DNA from: Deltaproteobacteria bacterium
GTDB lineage: Bacteria > Desulfobacterota > Syntrophobacteria > Syntrophobacterales > Thermodesulforhabdaceae
NCBI GenBank assembly: GCA_019309115.1
Contig: JAFDGW010000018.1
Span: 31,432-95,431 of the forward strand
Direction of reading: 5' to 3'
Length of the DNA: 64,000 nucleotides
Shown piece by piece: positions 48,039 through 55,079 of this stretch. A program made the translations under genes and the position numbers. Below the pieces are notes generated by a model. The model was not told where the DNA came from, did no database searches, and saw only the letters and a list, made by a program, of their open reading frames with translations. Numbering within the stretch: position 1 is the first letter of the stretch; each line of letters begins with the position of its first letter.

Positions 48039-48495
48039 CACCGACTGTTTCAGGATTTTACGAACGCTACACACCACCACACATCGTTTTTTGACTTTTT
48101 CTCTATTGTTAAGAGGTAACTCAAAGTGCGCTTCGATCACGTCGCCTATTTCGAATGAGTTATAGGTAGGTGTAATTATACCCATGCCGGTTACGGAGAT
48201 ATCATCAACATAACCCGTCGCTTTTACAGGCGTTTTGCTGGATTGAGCAATTATCACTAAGATGTCGACCGGCAGGCTTGTCTTTTTCCTGAAAGCACTT
48301 CGACGATTTATGATGTATCGAGTGACCGAGCCACAGGGACATTTGATCTTTACAGTATGATACCTTTCAAGTGTTTCGGTAGCAACATTTGTTTCCGCAG
48401 GAGCTGCACGAAAAAGTCACATAAGGTCTCAGGTCTTTTCGGGGCAAATCTATAACCTTTATGTTTTTTCTTTTCTGTTCAATCAGGCTATTCAT
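48039..48495 (-). pseudogene. PilZ domain coding region, frameshifted and in frame with uvrA
   Basis: From ATG 48495 (GGCGGA upstream, 21 bases after ychF) a frame reads 42 codons to a stop at 48367, including FSCSSCG, the first half of a CxxC-CxC zinc-binding start. One frame over, from 48416 on, the rest of the domain follows: VKIKCPCGS, NRRSAFRK, GYVDDISVTGMGI, the PilZ c-di-GMP signature (RxxxR and DxSxxG). A single extra base between 48370 and 48416 explains the split. The second frame runs without a stop into UvrA; VCSVRKILKQSVMFVKL looks like the last PilZ strand and the UvrA start at once. It may be a decayed gene, a sequencing error, or a genuine PilZ-UvrA fusion. Confidence 0.75.
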
Positions 48496-48516
48496 GGCGT
48501 GTTCCGCCAGCAGTAG

Positions 48517-49551
48517 TTACAACCCGAACCTGATCTGTAAGATATCGCCATCCTTCACAATGTATTCTTTGCCTTCGAGTCTCAGGAGTCCTTCTCTCCG
48601 AGCTGTAGCATAATTCCCCGCGGTCTTAAGATCATCAAAGTGAATCACCTCGGCTCTTATGAAGCCTTTTTCCATGTCCGAATGAATTGCACCGGCCGCT
48701 TTTAGAGCGGTCGTTCCCTTTTGTACTGTCCAGGCCTTGATTTCTTCGTCTCCAATTGTGTAAAAGGTAACCAATTTCAAGATTTCAAAAGATTTTTTTA
48801 TAATTAAATCCCGAGCCAAAGTTTTTATGCCAAAATCTTCGCAAAACACTTCAAGATCTTCCTCTTCCAGTTCAGAAAGTTCTGCTTCGAGTTTGGCCCT
48901 TACGGGAATTGCAACAACCCCTTTAAAATCTGCTGCTGGAAGATCCGAGGTGTCGTCGCTGTTATTTACAATTATCAAAAGCGGTTTTCCGGAAAGGAAT
49001 GTGTATCCACGAAGTTCGGGTTTTGTGGCAATTTCCGGATAGTTCCTGAGAGGTTCTTCCTTGCTCAGCACTTCCCGACACTGTTCCAGTAACTCTAGCT
49101 CCTGATCCGACGTTTTTTTCCCTTTTTTCCTTTCTTCGGCCAACTTATTCAGGCGTTTTTCCACGGTAGCAAGGTCCGTGATAATAAATTCGTCTTCCAG
49201 CGTGCGAAAATCTTTCTCCACCGACGGAGGTCCCATTACGGGGTCGTCGAAATTGCGAATTACCATTACAAAAGCATCCATGGGCCTCATGTGATTCAAA
49301 AGGGAAGACAAGTACTTTTTTCTGTTTTCTGAAAAACCCTGCAGGTCAAGATAAGTTACCTGAACTGGTGTTTTTTTCTTGCTTTTGAACTGTTCAAAGA
49401 GCCAGTCTAATCGCTCGTCGGGTACGGATACAACGCCCTGTACGGGAGTGAGTTTCCCTCCTGACTCCGTCCCGGCGTCTTGAATTCCTGTAAGGGCGCG
49501 AAAGAGAGTGGTCTTCCCAGATCTTGGCAGACCGACAATACCTAACTTCAT
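48517..49551 (-). CDS. ychF: YchF/OLA1 family P-loop ATPase
   Basis: The 344-residue protein belongs to the Obg-related YchF group: P-loop GLPRSGKTTLFRALTG at residues 6-21, a QGVVSVPDERLDWLFEQFKSKKKTP segment, a central coiled coil, a nucleotide-specificity site around LLIIVNNSDD, and a C-terminal TGS-like domain (FYTIGDEEIKAWTVQKGTTALKAAGAIHSDMEKGFIRAEV). YchF binds ATP rather than GTP and associates with ribosomes. The canonical NxxE specificity stretch is altered (NNSDD), which deserves notice. It heads the ychF-pilZ-uvrA-cheZ run. Confidence 0.9.
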   Translation of the reverse strand: MKLGIVGLPRSGKTTLFRALTGIQDAGTESGGKLTPVQGVVSVPDERLDWLFEQFKSKKKTPVQVTYLDLQGFSENRKKYLSSLLNHMRPMDAFVMVIRNFDDPVMGPPSVEKDFRTLEDEFIITDLATVEKRLNKLAEERKKGKKTSDQELELLEQCREVLSKEEPLRNYPEIATKPELRGYTFLSGKPLLIIVNNSDDTSDLPAADFKGVVAIPVRAKLEAELSELEEEDLEVFCEDFGIKTLARDLIIKKSFEILKLVTFYTIGDEEIKAWTVQKGTTALKAAGAIHSDMEKGFIRAEVIHFDDLKTAGNYATARREGLLRLEGKEYIVKDGDILQIRFGL

Positions 49552-49684
49552 AACCAGTTCCTTCTCGTGTTTTCAAATAGTCCTTCATTGCTTTGTTCAA
49601 ACTTGAATATAGAACTTTGGAGGTATTATGTGAAGATAACATAAAAAATAGGCGGGAAAAGGTTTAGAGAAATTTTTATCCAAA

Positions 49685-49710
49685 GGGCGAGGGGATGACT
49701 TTCCTCGCCC
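49685..49710 (-). terminator. Hairpin terminator at the end of the orp-like cluster
   Basis: GGGCGAGG (49685-49692) pairs with CCTCGCCC (49703-49710). On the minus strand the stem is followed by a T-rich stretch (49684 down to 49665). It lies 36 bases after the stop of the last gene of the cluster. Confidence 0.6.
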
Positions 49711-49745
49711 CCTGTGAAAGAAGATGGTTGGGGTTTGGGGAGGTG

Positions 49746-50090
49746 TTAGTGGTCGCAGACATTTGCCCCCAGCTGTAGAGTATCGTTCAGATATGCCTGT
49801 ACGAGGTTTTCCGGATAATCTACTGGCGCGCCGACCAGCACCTTAATTCCCATTTGTGCAAAAAGACCTAACGCTCTTTGACCCATTCCTCCGGTTATTA
49901 CCAAGTCTACACCCTGTTCTGACATCCAGTGCGGCAGGAATCCAGGCTGATGGGGTGGAGCAGGAACATCTGTCCTGCTAATTATGGTTTTGGTTGCAGG
50001 GTTAACTTCTATAAAAGCAAAGCTTTCACAGTGGCCAAAGTGCAAGGACAGTTTTCCATTTGCTAATGGAATTGCTATCTTCATAGGCAT
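49746..50090 (-). CDS. NifX/NifB-type iron-molybdenum cluster-binding protein (third copy)
   Basis: The 114-residue protein has the dinitrogenase iron-molybdenum cofactor fold: MKIAIPLANGKLSLHFGHCESFAFIEV at the start, a PGFLPHWMSEQGVDLVITGGMGQRAL core and a cysteine-poor end (GANVCDH). Such RNase H-like small domains bind metal-sulfur clusters, as in NifX, NafY and the Mo-Cu orange protein (ORP) of Desulfovibrio. It overlaps the Mrp ATPase gene by ten bases and is the last gene of the cluster. The bound cluster is unknown. Confidence 0.9.
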   Translation of the reverse strand: MPMKIAIPLANGKLSLHFGHCESFAFIEVNPATKTIISRTDVPAPPHQPGFLPHWMSEQGVDLVITGGMGQRALGLFAQMGIKVLVGAPVDYPENLVQAYLNDTLQLGANVCDH

Positions 50091-50998
50091 GCCTCCTTTG
50101 TTTGTTCGTCGGATTCTTTTTGTGTCGGAAGTTTTTTCTCTATGGTTTCAACAATTTCCAGTATTTTCCTGGTTGCAGGAGATTCTGGAAAGTCCCTTAC
50201 GAAGGGTTTTCCGACATCGCAGGCATAAGCAATATCTGGATCAATGGGTATTACCCCTAGAAAGGGCACCTTCATTTGTTTGCACAGTTCCCTACCACCA
50301 CCACTTCTGAAGATGTAGGTTACGGTATTGCATTTGGGGCAAAGAAATCCGCTCATGTTTTCAATTACGCCAATCACGGGGATTTTTAATGTCTTGCAAA
50401 AGTTTACGCACTTCATAACATCAACGGCTGCAACCTTCTGAGGGGTCGTTACTATTAAGGCACCATCAACACATTCGAGGGTATGGCATACTGATAACGG
50501 CTCGTCTCCCGTCCCCGGTGGGCAGTCAACCACCAGATAGTCCAGTTCACCCCACAGTACCTCAGATACAAATTGCCTGATGATATTGGCCTTCATGGGA
50601 CCTCGCCAAACTATTGCTTCGTCCTGACTGCGCAACAGGAACCCCGCAGAAACTACCTTTAAACCTTCGAAGTCAACGGGAATCAGGCCTTCTTTTTCGC
50701 CATATATGGGTTGATTTTCCAATCCCAGTAATGTCGGAATGCTCGGCCCGTGTATATCCACATCAAGTAAGCCGGTAGAATAACCCTTGGCTGCAAGAGC
50801 TACAGCTACATTAGCCGCTACTGTGCTCTTGCCAACACCTCCTTTCCCAGACAGGACCGCGATGCGGCGTTTTATGCCACATAACCTCTGAGCTAATCGT
50901 TGCCTTTCCCTGAACTCTTCTTCACTCTCGCCTTCCCTGCGTTTTTTCGCAGAGCAGTCGGTTTTTGAACAAGTTTTACAGTTCTTTCGTTCGCCCAT
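50081..50998 (-). CDS. Mrp/NBP35 family iron-sulfur carrier ATPase
   Basis: The 305-residue protein has an N-terminal cysteine set (CKTCSKTDC, residues 7-15), a deviant Walker A SGKGGVGKST near 50, the DVDIHGPSIP motif, a DCPPGTGDEPLS Walker B region and a CPKC pair (MSGFLCPKCNT) that holds a bridging 4Fe-4S cluster between monomers. Mrp/Nbp35 proteins carry and insert iron-sulfur clusters. The N-terminal ferredoxin-like set matches the eukaryotic Nbp35 layout. It sits between a NifU-like scaffold and a NifX-type protein. Confidence 0.93.
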   Translation of the reverse strand: MGERKNCKTCSKTDCSAKKRREGESEEEFRERQRLAQRLCGIKRRIAVLSGKGGVGKSTVAANVAVALAAKGYSTGLLDVDIHGPSIPTLLGLENQPIYGEKEGLIPVDFEGLKVVSAGFLLRSQDEAIVWRGPMKANIIRQFVSEVLWGELDYLVVDCPPGTGDEPLSVCHTLECVDGALIVTTPQKVAAVDVMKCVNFCKTLKIPVIGVIENMSGFLCPKCNTVTYIFRSGGGRELCKQMKVPFLGVIPIDPDIAYACDVGKPFVRDFPESPATRKILEIVETIEKKLPTQKESDEQTKEACL

Positions 50999-51014
50999 TG
51001 CCGTTACCTCCGAC

Positions 51015-51401
51015 TTACGCCTCCTTTGTCAATGACTTGAGTGCTGCTCTTAGGGCATCTACTGCCAGCACCGCGCAGTGTTCAGCTTCTTCCGGTAGGT
51101 CCAGATGAAGCAAAATCTCGCGAGCAGAGAATTCTTCTACTTCTCGAATCTTTTTCCCCTTTACCAGCCGTATTGCCGATACCATACAGGCTTTCGATGG
51201 AATACATCCTTGAACTCTGCACGATGCATCCTCTATCGTTCCGTTGCGTGTTTTTATCCAAACATCCAAGACATCCCCGCACACACCTTGAACCCTTGCA
51301 TAGCCATCAAATTCATCGAGGGACTTCATCATGTCACATTCTTCTGCCAGCTTGATAAGGGTTGAGGTTACCGAATCGGCATCATGACCATGAGATTCCA
51401 T
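51015..51401 (-). CDS. NifU-like iron-sulfur cluster scaffold
   Basis: The 128-residue protein is an IscU/NifU_N-type scaffold with the three expected cysteines in GVCGDVLDVWIK (near residue 40), ASCRVQGCIPSKA (near 60-65) and AEHCAVLAVDALR (near 109), plus the Asp following the first Cys. ATG 51401 with GGAGGGAAAC upstream is preferred over the open-frame start at 51443. It overlaps the upstream MinD-type ATPase gene by 20 bases. It would build clusters for, or with, the neighbouring ATPases. Confidence 0.88.
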   Translation of the reverse strand: MESHGHDADSVTSTLIKLAEECDMMKSLDEFDGYARVQGVCGDVLDVWIKTRNGTIEDASCRVQGCIPSKACMVSAIRLVKGKKIREVEEFSAREILLHLDLPEEAEHCAVLAVDALRAALKSLTKEA

Positions 51402-52299
51402 GTTTCCCTCCGAATTCCCTAATCTCTTTCCATATGTTTTCAACGATATCCTTTATCCTTGTATTCGCTTCAACTACAGTTATCTCATCAAGTTGCGTTT
51501 TGACAAAGACGGGATCGTAAGGAATGCGTCCCAGTACGCAGGCACCCAATTCTTCTGCTCGCTTTTCTATTCTTTCGGCAGCGGCGCCGTTAATGTCCCA
51601 TTTGTTGATACAAACACCAGCTGGAATATTAAAATGCTTGGCCAGCTCCAGCGCCCTTTTCATATCGTGTTCGCCCGACACCGTGGGTTCTACGACGACT
51701 ACGACCATGTCGGCTCCAGTAATGGAAGATATTACGGGGCACCCTATGCCGGGTGGTCCATCTATAAGTATAAGAGATATGCCTTTGCTTTCGGCCTCTT
51801 CCTTTGCCCGTTTTCTGACGACAGCAACGAGCCTTCCTGAATTTTCCGCTGCAATACCCAGCTGAGCATGAATCATCGGACCTGTGCGTGTTCTGGATAC
51901 CATCCATTTACCGCAAAGCCTAGGAGGAAAATCAATTGCTTTCTCCGGGCACAATCGTACGCAAAGGCCGCACCCTTCACAGGAAAGTTCGTCTATTTCA
52001 TAAGCCGAACCGTTTTCTTTTATGGCTTCGAACCGACAATGCTCTGCGCAGATACCACAACCGGTGCAATCCTCGGCCCGGATAATGGCATTATGTCCGC
52101 TCCAGAATTCGTGTTCTTCTATGATTTCGGGTTTTAACAACAAATGAAGATCCGCTGCATCGACATCGCAATCCGCAACAATACACCCTTTATTCAACAC
52201 GGCAAAGGCCGCCGTCAGACTTGTCTTTCCCGTGCCACCTTTGCCGCTTATTATGACTATTTCTACCGGTTTGCCCTTTTTACCATCCACGTTTTCCAT
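51382..52299 (-). CDS. MinD/ParA-type P-loop ATPase with inserted 2[4Fe-4S] ferredoxin domain (copy 1)
   Basis: A 305-residue ATPase with deviant Walker A SGKGGTGKTS near residue 17, then a ferredoxin insert (CTGCGICAEHC and CEGCGLCVRLCP, near residues 70-120) placed inside the ATPase fold, a DGPPGIGCPVISS motif and a C-terminal helical part. This composite is typical of the two MinD-like ATPases of the Desulfovibrio orp cluster. ATG 52299, with GGAAGGTG just upstream, is chosen over open-frame starts to 52371; it overlaps the FmdB-like gene by 20 bases. Confidence 0.9.
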   Translation of the reverse strand: MENVDGKKGKPVEIVIISGKGGTGKTSLTAAFAVLNKGCIVADCDVDAADLHLLLKPEIIEEHEFWSGHNAIIRAEDCTGCGICAEHCRFEAIKENGSAYEIDELSCEGCGLCVRLCPEKAIDFPPRLCGKWMVSRTRTGPMIHAQLGIAAENSGRLVAVVRKRAKEEAESKGISLILIDGPPGIGCPVISSITGADMVVVVVEPTVSGEHDMKRALELAKHFNIPAGVCINKWDINGAAAERIEKRAEELGACVLGRIPYDPVFVKTQLDEITVVEANTRIKDIVENIWKEIREFGGKHGISWS

Positions 52300-52537
52300 C
52301 TCCGCACCTTCCACAGGGTTCATTTCTTCCACAGCAGGTAGTTCCCGTCCGCCCGAAATGACATTCCCCATTACCCGACCGACCTGCGCCCTTCATGATG
52401 AAGCCGATGCCTCCGGTGATAATCCGTCTGCTTGTTCCATTGCAAAGCGGGCACAGCTTTGGAGAATCGTCTTTTATAGAGTGTTTAACTTCAAACTGGT
52501 GGCCGCATTCTGTGCATTCATACTGGTATGTTGGCAT
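52280..52537 (-). CDS. FmdB-type zinc ribbon protein
   Basis: The 85-residue protein starts MPTYQYECTECGHQFEVKHS and has a CPLC pair, together forming the FmdB zinc ribbon, then GGIGFIMKGAG and a Cys/Gly-rich tail with TCCGRNEPCGRC. FmdB-type proteins were first linked to formamidase regulation but are of unknown function. The tail type, ending in TCCGR and CxxC, is recurrent next to NifX/MinD clusters of sulfate reducers, as here between the two ATPases. Confidence 0.85.
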   Translation of the reverse strand: MPTYQYECTECGHQFEVKHSIKDDSPKLCPLCNGTSRRIITGGIGFIMKGAGRSGNGECHFGRTGTTCCGRNEPCGRCGDGKRGW

Positions 52538-52555
52538 TAGCTTACATCCCTCCCT

Positions 52556-53398
52556 TCATTTTTTTGAGGCAATCCTCCGGAGTTCATCGTATAGCTTTTC
52601 GAAGACCGGCCTGTATTCAGGCACGTTATCAACAATCACTGCTCCTCTTGAATAGACTTCGGCAACCCTCCTGTCGTTAGGCATTTCTGCCAAAATGGGT
52701 ATGCCTTCCGTGTCACAAAACCTCCGAACCTCGTCATCTCCAATGTCAGCCCGATTTATGAAGACTCCAAACGGCACTCCAACCTCTCGCATCATACCCA
52801 CCGCCAGCCGAAGGTCATGGAGGCCGAATGGAGTGGGCTCTGTGACTAGCACAGCCACATCTACATCGGTCACGGTTGTTATGACGGGACAGGATGTTCC
52901 GGGTGGGGCATCAAGGATTACCGTTTTGTTAGGAATCATTTTCCTTTTTACTGCCCGTATGAGGGGAGGTGCCATTGCAACGCCTATGTTGAGGCGTCCC
53001 TGAACTACCGTAATGGAGTCATGCTGAAAGGTTTCGATTTTGCCGATAGGTTTTGGAATTTCTTCGATAGCCCGTTGAGGGCAAACGATCGCGCAGCCGC
53101 CGCAGCTATGGCAGAGTTCCGGAAATACAAGGGGAGTGGTATCGAACACCACGATAGCATTAAACTGACAAAATTCACTGCATTCGCCACAACCGTCGCA
53201 CTTGTCTTCGTCAGGTTTTGGGATCAAAAGGCTGACTTCTTCAGTTTCCTCCGGTGTAGCCGGAAAAAAGAGATGAACATTTGGTTCTTCTACATCACAG
53301 TCCAGCAACTGAACAGGCTCTTCCAAAACCTTTGCCAAGTTGACAGCTACGGTTGTTTTCCCGGTTCCACCCTTACCAGAAGCCACAGCTATTATCAT
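52556..53398 (-). CDS. MinD/ParA-type P-loop ATPase with inserted 2[4Fe-4S] ferredoxin domain (copy 2)
   Basis: The 280-residue protein is a paralogue of the other ferredoxin-bearing ATPase: MIIAVASGKGGTGKTTVAVNLA at the start, DCDVEEPNVHLF, a ferredoxin insert (CDGCGECSEFC and CHSCGGCAIVCP, near residues 65-110), DAPPGTSCPVI and a VTEPTPFGLHDL segment. The pair may act as a heterodimer that couples ATP hydrolysis to electron transfer or metal-cluster assembly (inference). Its start overlaps the stop of the NifX-type gene by four bases. Confidence 0.92.
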   Translation of the reverse strand: MIIAVASGKGGTGKTTVAVNLAKVLEEPVQLLDCDVEEPNVHLFFPATPEETEEVSLLIPKPDEDKCDGCGECSEFCQFNAIVVFDTTPLVFPELCHSCGGCAIVCPQRAIEEIPKPIGKIETFQHDSITVVQGRLNIGVAMAPPLIRAVKRKMIPNKTVILDAPPGTSCPVITTVTDVDVAVLVTEPTPFGLHDLRLAVGMMREVGVPFGVFINRADIGDDEVRRFCDTEGIPILAEMPNDRRVAEVYSRGAVIVDNVPEYRPVFEKLYDELRRIASKK

Positions 53399-53757
53399 AC
53401 CCAGTGTCCCTCCACGTCAGGCGATTGACTTTTATCCAGCTTGCCTTCTTTGAAGGCTTCAATAGCTTCTTTCACGGTTGTGGCATTGCTGTAATAAACA
53501 TCTATTCCGGCACGCTGGAGAATGGAGAAGGCCCTAGGGCCGCAATGTCCCGTGATCACACAATTAACACCTTCCTTTGCAACGTTTTGAGCTGCTTGAA
53601 GGCCAGCACCCTGCGGAGCGTTGAGATTCTGAGTGTTGTCTACCACCTTAAAATCACCCGTATCGGTATCATAGATGATAAATTTTGGAGCACGACCAAA
53701 CCGACTGTCCAATGGAGAATCAAGATTATCCCCAGATGCGGTAATTGCCACTTTCAT
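53395..53757 (-). CDS. NifX/NifB-type iron-molybdenum cluster-binding protein (second copy)
   Basis: A 120-residue single-domain protein of the dinitrogenase iron-molybdenum cofactor family: MKVAITASGDNLDSPLDSRFGRAPKFIIYDTDTGDF, then AAQNVAKEGVNCVITGHCGPRAF and a final helix. This is the group nearest to the orange protein ORP, which binds a Mo-Cu-Mo sulfide cluster in Desulfovibrio. It overlaps the following ATPase gene by four bases, which supports a joint function. Confidence 0.92.
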   Translation of the reverse strand: MKVAITASGDNLDSPLDSRFGRAPKFIIYDTDTGDFKVVDNTQNLNAPQGAGLQAAQNVAKEGVNCVITGHCGPRAFSILQRAGIDVYYSNATTVKEAIEAFKEGKLDKSQSPDVEGHWV

Positions 53758-53825
53758 TCTTACCTCCTGATCTGTTTTTGTGCACGAATGGGCGGGATTT
53801 ATTCCCGCCCTTTGCCTTTTCCCGT

Positions 53826-54197
53826 CTATTCGCTTTCAGAACCTTCGCTTTCAAGTTCAGAGAGTCGCTTTTCAATCCTGTTCAGCTCTTCCCGAAGGGC
53901 TTCTGCCTCATTTCTAAGGTAGTTTCTTTCCACTTCGGGATTTCCTTCGAAAGGGCCCCAGGGCCCTCCCCATGACCAGGGCGGATATCCCCACCAGGCA
54001 AAATGGCGCCATCGCCATCCTCGACCGCCCCCGAAACCGAAGCCTCTACCCCAGCCGCGGCCACGGCCCCACCATCCCCAGCCTCGTCCTGGCCAAGGAT
54101 TCATGTAGCCGGGCACACCATAGCCGGAGCAAAAACCTGCCGCTCTGCCAGTTCTTGGTCCGAGCCCAAGAGGTCCTGTCCTATCACCAGCTGGCAT
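53826..54197 (-). CDS. DUF5320 Gly/Trp/Arg-rich protein
   Basis: The 123-residue protein begins MPAGDRTGPLGLGPRTGRAAGFC, the DUF5320 signature, has a low-complexity Gly/Trp/Arg middle (about residues 30-85), and ends in a helical heptad-like segment (about 88-120, LRNEAEALREELNRIEKRL) likely to form a coiled coil. DUF5320 proteins regularly accompany NifX-type proteins and MinD ATPases in anaerobes. No biochemical role is known. Its base composition is GC-rich compared with the neighbours because of the Gly/Arg codons. Confidence 0.85.
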   Translation of the reverse strand: MPAGDRTGPLGLGPRTGRAAGFCSGYGVPGYMNPWPGRGWGWWGRGRGWGRGFGFGGGRGWRWRHFAWWGYPPWSWGGPWGPFEGNPEVERNYLRNEAEALREELNRIEKRLSELESEGSESE

Positions 54198-54220
54198 GGT
54201 ACTACCTCCTTACATTACGT

Positions 54221-54814
54221 TTATTCTCTGTACATTGGCCCACCACACCGTGGGCATACTTCCTGATTGCATGGGACGCCTCGTTTGTGAGGCTCTCTAT
54301 GGCCACAATTTCTGCACACGCAATATCCTCCAGGACCGGCTCCTGCACCTCGCCTGCGCCATCCTGCGCCTGGGCCAGACCCACTACCACTTCCACTGCC
54401 TTCCTGCTGACCTGCCATGTTGTTTTCCTCCTTCCAGATTGCAAACAATTCCCCAGCCCTTCCCATATAGCGACGCTGTGACCAGCACCCGGGCATTACA
54501 AAAACCTTTTGCCACAACCTGGATTTCATCCATGCTTGTTTTACTCTTTCATACTTTCCCGTAACAAAGGGGATCACTGTTACGCCCGAATGCTCCAGCA
54601 TCCTGAGCATAGGCCTAGAAATGGCACCACACACCAGTTGTTCGACCTCCTTTTCTTTTAGCAATCGGACCCGTTCCACCGGCAATGGTGAAGAGAAAAC
54701 AAACGCTTCTTCTGCAACCAGCTTTGTTCCGTGTCGTTCCACAATTCTCACTTCTCTCGCCACGTCAAACACGGGTGCAATAACCTCATTCCACACCGAA
54801 AAAGCTGCCTTCAT
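54221..54814 (-). CDS. NifX-type protein with C-terminal zinc ribbon (first copy)
   Basis: The 197-residue protein has an N-terminal NifX-like domain (MKAAFSVWNEVIAPVFDVAREVRIVE, EQLVCGAISRPMLRMLEHSGVTVIP), a Ser/Gly/Arg-rich linker (about residues 136-165) and a final zinc ribbon with CRNCGHREPHKRGVPC and CPRCGGPM. ATG 54814 follows GGAAGGAAAAAG. The frame is open to 54886, but that start lies upstream of the sigma-54 promoter, which rules it out. It is the first gene of the orp-like operon; the ribbon could bind metal or a partner. Confidence 0.85.
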   Translation of the reverse strand: MKAAFSVWNEVIAPVFDVAREVRIVERHGTKLVAEEAFVFSSPLPVERVRLLKEKEVEQLVCGAISRPMLRMLEHSGVTVIPFVTGKYERVKQAWMKSRLWQKVFVMPGCWSQRRYMGRAGELFAIWKEENNMAGQQEGSGSGSGSGPGAGWRRRGAGAGPGGYCVCRNCGHREPHKRGVPCNQEVCPRCGGPMYRE

Positions 54815-54864
54815 CTTTTTCCTTCCTGCTTCACGAGCGCCATTTTTCGGCCATAAGAGGAAGA

Positions 54865-54880
54865 AGCAATGTTTATGCCA
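54865..54880 (-). promoter_or_regulatory. Sigma-54 promoter of the orp-like operon
   Basis: On the minus strand the sequence reads TGGCATAAACATTGCT. It matches the -24/-12 consensus TGGCAC-N5-TTGCW with the essential GG and GC ten bases apart. Transcription would begin near 54854, about 40 bases upstream of the first ATG (54814). Orp operons of Desulfovibrio are known to be sigma-54 dependent, which agrees. Confidence 0.8.
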
Positions 54881-54946
54881 TGCCAAGCTGATGGTAAGAT
54901 TTAAAGTGATTACAAGTAATTATCGATGTGTCTTTTTAGAAAAAAT

Positions 54947-54958
54947 CACCATATGGTG
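54947..54958. promoter_or_regulatory. 12-bp palindrome upstream of the sigma-54 promoter
   Basis: CACCATATGGTG is a perfect palindrome centred about 98 bases upstream of the expected transcription start. Its distance is suited to an enhancer-type site, but a short palindrome of this kind can arise by chance. Confidence 0.35.
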
Positions 54959-54984
54959 CAAAAGCGCAACATATAAGAAAGGTA

Positions 54985-55006
54985 ATAGTTGCAATAATGC
55001 AACTAT
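54985..55006. promoter_or_regulatory. Dyad ATAGTTGCA-N4-TGCAACTAT, candidate activator site
   Basis: Two perfect nine-base arms (54985-54993 and 54998-55006) flank ATAA. The centre is about 140 bases upstream of the expected sigma-54 start, the usual distance for enhancer-binding proteins. It also lies about 75 bases downstream of the rmuC stop at 55080 in genomic orientation, so a terminator role for neighbouring genes is unlikely. Confidence 0.6.
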
Positions 55007-55079
55007 GCTTTATGATCGTATTTTGGGTCGTCAATGCCCCGTGGCACGTCACACGCTGACTTGGGGTCGAATCGAATCA

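Noticed and set aside
49746..54814. Nitrogenase-related gene cluster
   Set aside because: NifX- and NifU-like names suggest it, but nifH, nifD, nifK, nifE, nifN and nifB are absent; the set fits the orp-type clusters of sulfate reducers better.
54815..54886. Upstream start of the first NifX-type gene at 54886
   Set aside because: It would place the start codon upstream of the sigma-54 promoter; ATG 54814 has a good ribosome site and begins at the domain.
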